Shown here piece by piece: positions 1-8,378 of a stretch of 64,000 nucleotides of DNA. The notes under the pieces are model-generated. The model ran no database searches, had not been told where the DNA came from, and saw nothing but the letters and a program-made list of their open reading frames with translations. Origin of the DNA: an uncultured Gemmiger sp. (lineage in GTDB: Bacteria > Bacillota > Clostridia > Oscillospirales > Ruminococcaceae); assembly GCA_944388175.1 (NCBI GenBank), contig CALXHR010000001.1, positions 248,001 through 312,000 of the forward strand, written 5' to 3'. A program made the position numbers and the translations under genes. Positions within the stretch are counted from its first letter, which is position 1, and each line of letters starts with the position of its first letter.

Positions 1-1012
1 ACAGCGCCGCCGCCTGCGGCAACACCGCACCGGCGTATTGGACGCTTTGTTCCAGGTACCACGCCGTCACGGTGTCCGCCTGCAGGGGGGCGAAGCGCAG
101 CAGCCGCAGCCCTGCGGCCGCCAAATCCACGGCGGCCGCGTCGGCGCCGCAATCTTGCAGCAGATACTGCCAGTGCAGGTTCTGCGCCAGCGCGCCCAGC
201 GGGTGCGTGCGCAAAAGTGCACGCACCAAAGCGTCCACCGGGTAATCGGTGCGCGTTTTCAGGTAATCGTACAAAACCCGCGCCGCCTGGCCGTCGGTGC
301 GGCGCAGTTCGTCCGTATACGGCGTAAAAAAGCTGCGCCGCTTAAAAAACGGGCAGCCGCGGTGCGCCAGAAGTTCCTGCGGGCAGGCCATGATCGGGTT
401 GACGAACACCGCCGCCAGGTCCGCCGTATCCACATAAGTATCCCAGCGCCAGCCAAGCGCCGCAAAATGCGCCGTGAAGCGGGCTTCATGGCAGGCCACC
501 GATTCCTCATAGCTGTGCGGCAGCCGAATTTGCTGCCAATACTGCCAAAAGGCGTCGCTGCGCAGCATGCGGGCGCGCACCACCAGAAAATGCGATTGCA
601 GATGTTCCGGCACCTGCCCGCCGAAGCGGCGGCTACGCATGGCGTAATGGCGCGTCAGGCCCCAGAAATCCAGTTCCGGGCGCGCCTGCATGGCGTCGAA
701 CATGGGTTCCAGCGGGCAGACCGGGCCGGCCAGCGTATAATTCATCAGCACCAGTTCGTCGTACGCGGCGACCGCCGTCCGCCCCAGCGTGCGCAGTGCC
801 TCGCGGTAGGCGCCGACATCATAGCCGGTGTTTTCCCGCTCCAGCAAGCGCGCGCCCATCCCCTGCACCCAGGCGCGGTCCGCCGCCTGCAGCCGGCCGT
901 TTGTGACAAACAAAAGGTCAGCCAGCGGCAACAGCGCCTGTACGGCAAAGCGGCAGGGCGCGTCGATCTGCCCTTGCGCGTCATAGTGGAAGTAGACGAC
1001 CAGGCGTTTCAT
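1..1012 (-). CDS. RgpF-type polysaccharide synthesis protein, 3' end outside the window
   Basis: The reading frame starts with ATG at 1012 and stays open to the left edge, so about 337 N-terminal residues are seen and the C-terminus is missing. It reads MKRLVVYFHYDAQG at the start and contains ENTGYDVGAYREAL, LDFWGLT, HLQSHFLVVR and CPFFKRRSFF. These match in order the N-terminal half of the next gene upstream (1018-2958), so the two are tandem paralogues. The family is the rhamnan synthesis protein F type, glycosyltransferase-like proteins of rhamnose-containing wall glycans. It starts 5 nt after its neighbour's stop, as the last gene visible in the operon. Donor and acceptor cannot be read from the sequence. 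Confidence 0.8.
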   Translation of the reverse strand, partial: MKRLVVYFHYDAQGQIDAPCRFAVQALLPLADLLFVTNGRLQAADRAWVQGMGARLLERENTGYDVGAYREALRTLGRTAVAAYDELVLMNYTLAGPVCPLEPMFDAMQARPELDFWGLTRHYAMRSRRFGGQVPEHLQSHFLVVRARMLRSDAFWQYWQQIRLPHSYEESVACHEARFTAHFAALGWRWDTYVDTADLAAVFVNPIMACPQELLAHRGCPFFKRRSFFTPYTDELRRTDGQAARVLYDYLKTRTDYPVDALVRALLRTHPLGALAQNLHWQYLLQDCGADAAAVDLAAAGLRLLRFAPLQADTVTAWYLEQSVQYAGAVLPQAAAL

Positions 1013-1017
1013 GGCGG

Positions 1018-2958
1018 TCAATCCTCATAGGGGCCGTGGCGCGGCCCGAATACCGCGCGTTTGGCGGTAATCAACCCTTTGTAGGCAGGCGCAGGCAGGT
1101 TGTCCCGCAGCCAGTTGCGCGCATGGCGGCGCCGCGTGTTGGCATATGGGCCGTACACACCGAACAGATGCCGCTTGGCAGCAAACGCCGTCGCCGCCAT
1201 AGACGCCGCCCAGAACGTCGTGCAGTCAAACACGCGCGCCAGCGGGCGGATCAGGCCGGTGGCATAGGCCTGCATTGTATCGCTGCGCAGCACGGCGAAA
1301 GTGCTGCTCATGACCACCGCCGGGTAATACCCGGCCGCCTGCGCCACAAAGGGGTACACGCGCTCAATGGCATGGCTGATGGTGCCGTCCTGCGGCAGCG
1401 GCTCGGGCGGGAAATCCGTATGCTGCCAGCCGTGGGCAAACAGCGGTTCCAGCGCTTGGGGGCGGAACCAGAACACGCTGCCGAACGGCGCGATGGGCGA
1501 TTCCTCGCCGGAGATCGGCACCGAAAGGCCGAGGTCTTTGAGCAGCTTTTTGGTGTTCTCAAAATTGGGGCCCCAGCCACCCGAACACATGTTCAGAAAA
1601 TACAGACCATGCGTGGGGTACGGCGGGCAGAGGATGCCCAGATAGGGGTCGTTTTCAAACTCACACAGCACGTTGCGCACATGGGCGGCGTTTTTGCAGA
1701 CGTTTTCGTTGCAGACATAGCCAAAGCTGGCGCCGGTGATGCCGGGTTTGGTCTGGATCGCCTTTTTGTCGTGCATAAAACAGGCGTAGTCGTACCCGCG
1801 CAGATGCGGCGCAAGGTCGCACAAAAACGCCGCCACATCGCGGCCGCGGTTTTCCACCACAAAAACCTGCACGCTGTGCAGGCCGCTTTGCGCAAATGCC
1901 GCTTCGATCTGCTGCTTTTTCTCCGCACTGTCGGTGGAGATAAGCACATCGGTTTGCGGCGGGAACTTGGCGGCAAAGGCCAGGCTCTCGCCCAGCATAT
2001 CCATAAAATACAGGTGCATCGCCAGGGCAATGCGGCGCTCGGCGCAAATTTTCTGCGCCAGGGCTTCGTTTTGCACCGTGGGGGCGATGACGCGCGTTAA
2101 ACCGAGGTTGCGCGTGAACTCATGCGGGTGCATCGTGCGGATCATGTTTTTCCAGATCAGGTCCAGCGGATAGTCCGTCTCGTCCCGCAGGTAGTCATAG
2201 AGTTCGCGCACCGTCTCGCCCGCGCTTTCGTTGAGGTAGGCCTCCAGCGGGTGCATGAAATTGCGCCGTTTGAACAGCGGGCACTTTTTGTCGCGCATCA
2301 GGCGCACCGGGCACAGCAGCAGCGGGTAGTCGGTAAACTCTTTCAGGTCGTCGGTCTTGACGTAAACGTCCCATTTAAAGCCCCGGTCTGCGAACTGCTT
2401 GGTAAAGACCGACTCATACCGCTGGACCGAATCGTTGTAGCTTTCGATCATCGGCATCGTGTCCCAATACTTCTGCAGTTCCGGGCTTTGCACAAAACGC
2501 TTGCGGTACACGATGAAATGCGACTGCAGGTGCACCGGCAGGTAGCGGTAGATATGCTTGCCTTTGAACGGGTTGCTCTGCGCGCCGTGGTGGATGCTCA
2601 AGCCCCAGAAATCCAGGTCGTCGTTTTGGGCCATCTCGTCAAACATTTCCCGCAGCGGGCGCACGGGGCCCATCATGGTGGAGTTGGTCATGACGATCTC
2701 GTCAAACTCGGCCAGACGCGCCCACCCGTAGGAATCCAGCGCTGTCTTGTAGGCCCACACGTCAAGGCCCTTATTCTCCCGCAGCAGGATATGGTCGGTG
2801 AACTGCGAAAACGCAGCGCGCCCTTCCTCGTTCAGTTTCCCGTTGCACACAACGACCAGTTCGCTGAGGTTTTTGACAAGATCGGCCAGGTAGTAGGTGA
2901 TGAACTCATCCACAACGCCGTTTTTCTCAAAAAAGAAAAAGATGCCCAGTCGTTTCAT
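1018..2958 (-). CDS. RgpF-type polysaccharide synthesis protein (646 aa)
   Basis: The start is the ATG at 2958 (MKRLGIFFFFEKNG), preceded by GGAAGGA; the frame stays open a further 16 codons upstream but overlaps the epimerase gene. The N-terminal half has ENKGLDVWAYKTAL, DFWGL and LQSHFIVYRKRF. The C-terminal half has ENRGRDVAAFL, a signature of rhamnan synthesis protein F (RgpF), so the protein looks like two related domains in series. RgpF proteins act at the cytoplasmic membrane in assembly of rhamnose-glucose type wall polysaccharides. The ATGA overlap with the upstream epimerase stop implies translational coupling. No membrane segment is obvious. The exact sugar transferred is unknown. 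Confidence 0.85.
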   Translation of the reverse strand: MKRLGIFFFFEKNGVVDEFITYYLADLVKNLSELVVVCNGKLNEEGRAAFSQFTDHILLRENKGLDVWAYKTALDSYGWARLAEFDEIVMTNSTMMGPVRPLREMFDEMAQNDDLDFWGLSIHHGAQSNPFKGKHIYRYLPVHLQSHFIVYRKRFVQSPELQKYWDTMPMIESYNDSVQRYESVFTKQFADRGFKWDVYVKTDDLKEFTDYPLLLCPVRLMRDKKCPLFKRRNFMHPLEAYLNESAGETVRELYDYLRDETDYPLDLIWKNMIRTMHPHEFTRNLGLTRVIAPTVQNEALAQKICAERRIALAMHLYFMDMLGESLAFAAKFPPQTDVLISTDSAEKKQQIEAAFAQSGLHSVQVFVVENRGRDVAAFLCDLAPHLRGYDYACFMHDKKAIQTKPGITGASFGYVCNENVCKNAAHVRNVLCEFENDPYLGILCPPYPTHGLYFLNMCSGGWGPNFENTKKLLKDLGLSVPISGEESPIAPFGSVFWFRPQALEPLFAHGWQHTDFPPEPLPQDGTISHAIERVYPFVAQAAGYYPAVVMSSTFAVLRSDTMQAYATGLIRPLARVFDCTTFWAASMAATAFAAKRHLFGVYGPYANTRRRHARNWLRDNLPAPAYKGLITAKRAVFGPRHGPYED

Positions 2959-3794
2959 TGGTGTTCCTTCCCCAAAATTTGGTTGATCTTGGCCGGGTCG
3001 CCCCACACGCCCGGGCTGTCGTACGGGCGGTCCGGGAACGCGCCATAGTCCAGCTTGATCTTATAGTGCTTTTCCTGCAGGAAGCGCTCCACGCGGTCGG
3101 CCAGCGACTGCGGCTTGCCGGTGCAGACGTTGATGATGCCGGTGACCTCATCCTGCACGCTGGCGGCCACGATCATATCGGCCAGCTGCTCCACGTCGAT
3201 GAAATCATAGAGGTTTTTGCCGCTGGTAAACGGGAAGGTCTTTTTCCCCTCTTCTTCCGCCTGGGCGATCTTGGCAAAGATTGAACTGCCGTGCGCCTCG
3301 TCGCCAGTGATGTAGTACGCGCGCAGCCAGTGCAGCTTGCAGTCGCCGCCGTCCATTGAGAGCATCAGGCTCTGGCGCAGCGCATTTTTGGCGATGCCGT
3401 ACTGGCTCTGCGGTTTGCAGGGCGTACTCTCGTTGATTGGGCCCTCCCAATAGCCGACCTCGTGCATTGTGCCCATGACGCTGAGCGAGCGCAGGCCGCC
3501 GGCCGCCATGTGGTTCAGGAACACCACATGGGCGGAGAGGTCTTTCATATGGGCGGAGGAATTGTGCCGGAAACCGTCGCGCCAGGCCATGTGGATGCAG
3601 ATATCCGGGCTGCCAAGCTGCCTGTAGATATCCCGGTCGCCGCTGAAGATCGGCACGTCACAAAATTCGGCGCGCTCATCCAGGCCCTTAAACGCAAAAT
3701 CCGACGCAATGACGCGGTAACCACGGTCCAGCGCGTTTTTGACGACATGGCGGCCGATATACCCGGCCGCCCCCGTTACCAAAATCGTTTTCAT
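2955..3794 (-). CDS. NAD-dependent epimerase/dehydratase (extended SDR family, 279 aa)
   Basis: The N-terminal GAAGYIG at residues 7-13 is the Rossmann-fold dinucleotide-binding motif. YGIAK at about residue 133 is the YxxxK catalytic pair of short-chain dehydrogenases. Length fits sugar-nucleotide epimerases and reductases. It probably makes or modifies a nucleotide sugar for the surrounding glycan genes, but 4-epimerase, reductase and dehydratase activities cannot be told apart by eye. Its stop overlaps the start of the downstream RgpF-type gene by 4 nt, and it lies 27 nt after the GT2 gene. The start ATG at 3794 begins MKTILVTG, as expected for the family. Confidence 0.85.
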   Translation of the reverse strand: MKTILVTGAAGYIGRHVVKNALDRGYRVIASDFAFKGLDERAEFCDVPIFSGDRDIYRQLGSPDICIHMAWRDGFRHNSSAHMKDLSAHVVFLNHMAAGGLRSLSVMGTMHEVGYWEGPINESTPCKPQSQYGIAKNALRQSLMLSMDGGDCKLHWLRAYYITGDEAHGSSIFAKIAQAEEEGKKTFPFTSGKNLYDFIDVEQLADMIVAASVQDEVTGIINVCTGKPQSLADRVERFLQEKHYKIKLDYGAFPDRPYDSPGVWGDPAKINQILGKEHQ

Positions 3795-3821
3795 GGCGAT
3801 CCCTCGCTTTTCTGTTATGCG

Positions 3822-4823
3822 TTATCTGCCCGCCAGCAGGTCATACCAATCTTGCAGGCGCAGCTGGTACAACAGCAGCGCCGCGCTTTTCTTCTTATTT
3901 TGCCCTGCTGCGCGCAAAAAGTCAAGCGCATGCCCCGGGTACCCCCGCAGCACCGCGCGCAGCGCCTGCCAGGCGCTGCGGCGCTGCGCCCGGGAAGCAC
4001 CGGCATCCCGCAGCTGATGCATCAAAAAGGTGACGGCTTCCGCTTTGCGCAGCGGCCACAGGGCGGAACGTTCCGCCCCGGTACAGCGCTGGCACAGCGC
4101 GGTATATTCGGCCTCCATCCAGGGCGCCAGGGCGCGCACCCGCCCGTGGAACGCCTGCTGCGAGCGGCAGAGCGACGTGCTCTGGGCGCTCTCAAAATGC
4201 CGGTACACCGGCTGCGGCAGGTATACGGCACGGTCTGTGCGGCTGTACAGCGTCGCGTTAAAAATAAAATCTTCCAGCCCGTAGCGGCAGCGTTCGTCAA
4301 AAAACAGGCCCGTCAGCGCCTGGCGGCGGTACAGCGCGTTCCACACAAACTGCGGCCCGCTGTTGTGCAAAAACGCCGCGTACCCGTCGCGCCATAAGCG
4401 GCAGAAGCTGCCCGCCGCATGCGGCTGCAAGCAAAATGTCCCGTCCGCCTGTTGGCGCAGCAGTTCATACCCGCCGCGCACCACGTCGGCACGCTCGGCC
4501 TGCGCCGTTTGCAGCAGGCAGGCCAGCGCGCCGGGCAAAAACAGGTCGTCGTCGTCACAAAACGCGACATACGCGCCGGAAGCGGCCTGCAGCCCGCGGT
4601 TGCGCGCGGCGCAGATGCCGGCGTTTTTTTGGGTAAGCACCTGTACGCGGGCATCCTGCACCGCCAGCGCATGGCAGACTTCCGCCGTGCCGTCGGTCGA
4701 ACCGTCGTCCACCAACAGCAGTTCCAGGCCCTCCACGTCCTGAGAAAGCACCGATTCCGCCGCCGCGCGCAGCGTAGCGGCGGCATTATAGATCGGGATA
4801 ATGACACTGATGCAGGTCTCCAC
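3822..4823 (-). CDS. Family 2 glycosyltransferase (333 aa)
   Basis: The protein opens with CISVIIPIYNAAATL, followed by LLLVDDGSTDGTAEVC and AFCDDDDLFLPGAL. These are the nucleotide-sugar binding and metal-binding (DXD) motifs of GT-A fold family 2 transferases. It is cytosolic or membrane-peripheral with no clear transmembrane helix. The start is read as GTG at 4823, because no ATG lies close upstream and the VIIPIYN motif is normally at residues 5-12. It begins 9 nt after the HAD gene stop. It probably adds one sugar of the wall glycan; specificity is not evident. Confidence 0.88.
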   Translation of the reverse strand: METCISVIIPIYNAAATLRAAAESVLSQDVEGLELLLVDDGSTDGTAEVCHALAVQDARVQVLTQKNAGICAARNRGLQAASGAYVAFCDDDDLFLPGALACLLQTAQAERADVVRGGYELLRQQADGTFCLQPHAAGSFCRLWRDGYAAFLHNSGPQFVWNALYRRQALTGLFFDERCRYGLEDFIFNATLYSRTDRAVYLPQPVYRHFESAQSTSLCRSQQAFHGRVRALAPWMEAEYTALCQRCTGAERSALWPLRKAEAVTFLMHQLRDAGASRAQRRSAWQALRAVLRGYPGHALDFLRAAGQNKKKSAALLLYQLRLQDWYDLLAGR

Positions 4824-4832
4824 GCAGCGTTC

Positions 4833-6593
4833 TTACCTTTCCGTTTGGTTTTTGGCGGCCAGATACAGCGCATCATACGGCAGCGGCCAGGGCAGCAGCC
4901 GTTTGAGGAAGCCGATTTTCCACCGTGCCTGCGCCAGATCACGCCGGGCACGGGCCGGGTGGCGCAGATACCCGCGCAAAGGCCCCGGCGCCGCCAGCGG
5001 GTAGACGCCGCCGTCCTCCACGCGCAAATCCCCCAGCAGCGCCGCTTGCTGCTGCGTCGGCCGCCCGGTCAGGCGCAGAAACGGCGCGATGGCCTGCTGC
5101 GGGCGGATTACCACGCCGGCCAGCACGCTGGCCTGCCAGGCTTTGGCAAACGTCAGCGCGCCGTGTTGCAGCGCCTGAATTAGCGCTTCCGGTTCGTGCG
5201 CCGCCTGCCGGGGCAAAACCACACCGTTTTGTTCGGCGTAGCCTACCGTCGCACCGGTATCCTGTGAGATCATGCGCTCCAGCATCGGCTGGGCGGCCCA
5301 GTACAACGCCCCCTGGGTGGAATCCAGCGAGAGGAAAACATCCGCCGCGCCGTGGCGGCGTTTGCGCAGGCGCGCATCCCCCGAAAGCTGCAGCCCGTGC
5401 AGCGTACAGCCGCACAGCGATTCCAGCAGCATCTGCGTAGTGCCGCCACTGCCGATATCGACGAGAAAGTCGCCGTCCCGCAGCCCGCTTTGGCGCAGGT
5501 AGCCAAGGGCCTGCGCCGCGTCGCCGGGCGGGGTCAGGGCATGGAACAGCGCATACAGGCGCGCTTCTTCCCCGCCTGTTTTCAAATCGAACTTCTGTTC
5601 CGCCTGTTCGGGCGGGCAATGCGCGCCGCAATAGGCGGCGATCTGCGCGCCGGTCAGGCGCTGGCGGGGCAAAGCTTCCACCAGTTGGGTAAACGCCCGC
5701 CTTTGCAGCAAAAGCGGGCACAGGCTGCGGCGGGACACCTGCAGATACTGCGTCGGCTCCCCCGGGTACAGCAGCGCGTAGATTTGGCGCGTCAGGTACA
5801 TATCCCGCGCCAGAAAGTACAAACGGCTTTCTGGCCGTTCTTTTCGCTTTTCGTGGACCCACTGGCAAAATGCCGTCAGTAGTGGGCCCAGTACCGCAAA
5901 CCCTATGCTTTCGCCGTCTACGGCGCCGGCGTTTATGCGGTTTTGCACAAACGCCGCCAGCGCGCCGTCCCCTGCGTTTTCCGCCGGCAGAAAGCCGGTT
6001 TCCGCACGCCCGCCCGGCAGATGCCAGGCGCGGATGCCCGCCAGCGCGGCCCCCAGCACGTCGGCGCGCCAATCGTCGCCGATGAACAGCACCTCCCGCG
6101 CATTCAGGCCGGTCGCGCGCAAAAAGCGCTGGAACAGTTTGCCGCTGCGTTTCTGCACCCCGCAGGCGCTGGAGACGAACCCGCCGTCAAAGCGGCCGTA
6201 CCCGCAGCGCGTCAGCATCGCGTCGATCTGTTCCGGCGGCAGATACATGTCAGAGATATAATACAGGCGTTTGCCCTGCGCGCGCAAGGCGCGCACCGCT
6301 TCCTGCACTGGGCGGTTGGCGGCGGCAGCCCTGCATTCCAGGGCGCATTCTGCGGCCGGGTCATACCCTGCCAGCGCCGGGCGGGCGTAAATTTCGGCCA
6401 ACGTCACTTCCCGCCCCGCGGCAGCGCGCGCCTGGGCTTCAGCTTCCACACGCACCTTGGCAAAGGCTTCCCCTTGCAGCAAAAAGAGGTCCGTCGGGCG
6501 GGCGACGTCCCGTTTGAGCAGCGTGTCAAAGACGTCCAGCGCCACCGCAGGATACGGCGACGCCGCGCGCAAAATCATTTCGGTCAGATTCAT
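4833..6593 (-). CDS. Large HAD-superfamily protein of glycan clusters (586 aa)
   Basis: The start is ATG at 6593 (MNLTEMILRAAS), overlapping the upstream GT2 stop by 4 nt; the longer open frame upstream is inside that gene. Motif I is VALDVFDTLLKRDV near residue 20. Motif II is YISDMYLPP and motif III/IV is LFIGDDWRADVLGA. The C-terminal half has YFLARDMYLTRQIYALLYP, common in COG5610-type predicted hydrolases that sit among capsule and wall-polysaccharide genes. All HAD catalytic aspartates appear present, so a phosphatase or phosphotransferase activity is plausible. The C-terminal domain's role is unknown to me. Confidence 0.75.
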   Translation of the reverse strand: MNLTEMILRAASPYPAVALDVFDTLLKRDVARPTDLFLLQGEAFAKVRVEAEAQARAAAGREVTLAEIYARPALAGYDPAAECALECRAAAANRPVQEAVRALRAQGKRLYYISDMYLPPEQIDAMLTRCGYGRFDGGFVSSACGVQKRSGKLFQRFLRATGLNAREVLFIGDDWRADVLGAALAGIRAWHLPGGRAETGFLPAENAGDGALAAFVQNRINAGAVDGESIGFAVLGPLLTAFCQWVHEKRKERPESRLYFLARDMYLTRQIYALLYPGEPTQYLQVSRRSLCPLLLQRRAFTQLVEALPRQRLTGAQIAAYCGAHCPPEQAEQKFDLKTGGEEARLYALFHALTPPGDAAQALGYLRQSGLRDGDFLVDIGSGGTTQMLLESLCGCTLHGLQLSGDARLRKRRHGAADVFLSLDSTQGALYWAAQPMLERMISQDTGATVGYAEQNGVVLPRQAAHEPEALIQALQHGALTFAKAWQASVLAGVVIRPQQAIAPFLRLTGRPTQQQAALLGDLRVEDGGVYPLAAPGPLRGYLRHPARARRDLAQARWKIGFLKRLLPWPLPYDALYLAAKNQTER

Positions 6594-7483
6594 GGCAGAT
6601 ACGGGATTGTTGGGTGGAACCGCACCCCGGCGGCAAAGCCCCGCCAGATTGTGGCAATGCGGGCCAGCCGCTGCCCGCGCCGGTCGCGCAGGACCTGCAC
6701 GGTATGCCAGAGGTCTTTGGCCAGCAGCCACAACCAGCCGCGCAGACCCTCGCGGCGGTAGAGCACGACGTCGTTGCGGTAGAAATAACGGTAGCGCGGC
6801 CAGCGCTGCGGCGCGTCGGTCGCAATGTTCACGGTGCCGGGGTTTGGCATGGCATGGGTCACCCGGCTACCCGGCACCACATAGCAGGGCCGCACCAACG
6901 AAAGGCGGCGGGTATACTCCCAATCGTCGGACCAGATAAAAAATTCCGCGATGGGCAGCCCGTAGGCCCGCACGCAGTCGGTGCGCAGAAAAAGCGACAC
7001 AAAGCTGGCCATAACCGCCGGGATGCGCTCGCCGTCATAGCCGGGCAGATCGGCATACGGCGTGCGGCGCTGCCGGTTCATCGGCTGATCGCTGCCGTCG
7101 GGGGCCAGCGCCCGGCTCGACAGCCACCCGTAAGCCCCGCCCAGCGCGGCGTCGGCCTGCAGCAGGGTTTCCAGCGCCCGCGGATGCGGCAGGGTGTCGT
7201 CGTCCATCAGCCACAGGGCGTCATACCCGGCCAGGGCCGCCTGCCGTACGCCGTAGGCAAAACCGCCGGCGCCGCCGAGGTTTTTACCGGTATTGCAGTA
7301 GACGAGCTGCGGCCAAGCAATGGCGCGCACCGCTTCCCCGGTGCCGTCGGTGCTGGCATTGTCGATGACAAACACCGCTGCGGGCGGTACGGTCTGCGCC
7401 TGCAGCGCCGCCAAACACTGGCGCAGCAGCGCCAGGCGGTTGTATGTAACGACCACGGCCGCCACGCGCAGTGCCTTACCCAT
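6590..7483 (-). CDS. Family 2 glycosyltransferase, galactofuranosyltransferase-like (297 aa)
   Basis: The start is ATG at 7483 (MGKALRVAAVVVTYNR); the 25 extra upstream codons overlap the DUF4422 gene. Motifs are VVVTYNRLALLRQCL, FVIDNASTDGT, GGAGGFAYG and LWLMDDDTLP. The GGAGGF stretch followed by the DDD acidic motif resembles GlfT-type and rhamnosyl GT2 enzymes. WSDDWEYTRRL further on is also typical of that group. It overlaps its upstream neighbour by 8 nt and its downstream neighbour by 4 nt. Probable role: transfer of a sugar, possibly galactofuranose or rhamnose, to the surface glycan. The substrate is inference. Confidence 0.85.
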   Translation of the reverse strand: MGKALRVAAVVVTYNRLALLRQCLAALQAQTVPPAAVFVIDNASTDGTGEAVRAIAWPQLVYCNTGKNLGGAGGFAYGVRQAALAGYDALWLMDDDTLPHPRALETLLQADAALGGAYGWLSSRALAPDGSDQPMNRQRRTPYADLPGYDGERIPAVMASFVSLFLRTDCVRAYGLPIAEFFIWSDDWEYTRRLSLVRPCYVVPGSRVTHAMPNPGTVNIATDAPQRWPRYRYFYRNDVVLYRREGLRGWLWLLAKDLWHTVQVLRDRRGQRLARIATIWRGFAAGVRFHPTIPYLP

Positions 7484-8267
7484 GGTCGCGGGGGAAGAAC
7501 TTGCGCCGCAAAAAGGAGAAGCCTTTGTGCAGCCAGTTTTGATGTTCCATATACACAAGGTCCAGTTCTTCGTAGTGGATGTTGTTGGTGGTCAGCCAGG
7601 CGTCGAGCAGGCGCTCGCTGACAAAACCGAACACGCGCTTGTCATTGTCGGAATAGCCGGTCATATCCAGTTCGCGCTCCAGCTCAAACAGGATATCGAA
7701 CAGCCAGGTGCAGTAGTGGCACAGCAGTTCCCGTTTCATGACGAACATATTGAAATGATGCCCATGCGTCTTGGACATATACAGGTCGTACGCGGGCAGA
7801 TACTCGGGGCATTTGCGCGCGATAATGGCGCGCGTGACGGTCAGGTCCTGCTTGTGGTGGGCATGGATATACTGCGTATAGTTCGTCTCGATAAAATAAT
7901 TGCGCTCTTTGGGCAGCACAACGTTGGTGGTCGCCAAAATCGCCGCCAGTTCCTCATGGCCGATGACGCGGTCCTTTTTGGGGGCAAAGCGGCTTTTTTT
8001 GCGGCTGGCAAAATAGCGGCGGTAGTGCACGATGCCAATGTAGTCGGACTCGATGTTATGGGCCGCCCAGTACAGGCCGGTGAGCTCGCAGAAATTGGCG
8101 TTGCGCTCTGAGATATTCTCGCCGGTATCATCCCCGACATAGCCGATGGCCGGGTGGATGGCATGCCCCATCTGGACCGGAAGATACATGGGATCGTCCG
8201 GCACCCAGTATGGCTTATGCGTGGCTATGATGATCGTCGTCTGCAAAGTGATCTCCCCGACTTGCAA
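7476..8267 (-). CDS. DUF4422 family glycosyltransferase-like protein (263 aa)
   Basis: The protein has IIIATHKPYWVPDDPMYLP near the N-terminus, NISERNANFCELTGLYWA, and IGIVHYRRYF. This is the characteristic layout of DUF4422, a family found in capsule and exopolysaccharide loci and thought to be glycosyltransferases. It is the first gene of the seven-gene operon, about 60 nt downstream of the -10 box at 8329-8334. The start is ATG at 8267; GTG or ATG codons slightly downstream cannot be excluded because the first nine residues are not part of the family core. Confidence 0.8.
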   Translation of the reverse strand: MQVGEITLQTTIIIATHKPYWVPDDPMYLPVQMGHAIHPAIGYVGDDTGENISERNANFCELTGLYWAAHNIESDYIGIVHYRRYFASRKKSRFAPKKDRVIGHEELAAILATTNVVLPKERNYFIETNYTQYIHAHHKQDLTVTRAIIARKCPEYLPAYDLYMSKTHGHHFNMFVMKRELLCHYCTWLFDILFELERELDMTGYSDNDKRVFGFVSERLLDAWLTTNNIHYEELDLVYMEHQNWLHKGFSFLRRKFFPRDHG

Positions 8268-8328
8268 ATGGCGGGCAAACGGGCGCTGTTGCCCCGCGCC
8301 GCCGGTATTCAGCGTATATACAAAGTTC

Positions 8329-8356
8329 AGTATACCGTTTTTGGGCCAGAATACAA
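8329..8356 (-). promoter_or_regulatory. Promoter of the surface glycan operon
   Basis: On the minus strand TTGTAT (8351-8356), a 16-nt spacer and TATACT (8329-8334) lie ahead of the DUF4422 gene. The -10 sits inside an imperfect dyad: GTATA at 8314 on the left pairs with TATAC at 8331-8335, which could be an operator. Confidence 0.6.
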
Positions 8357-8378
8357 GTTACAGATCGGTAACCGGCGC

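Noticed and set aside
38..2100. Long plus-strand open frames opposite the two RgpF-type genes
   Set aside because: Same antisense composition and no start signals. The minus frames show paired family motifs.
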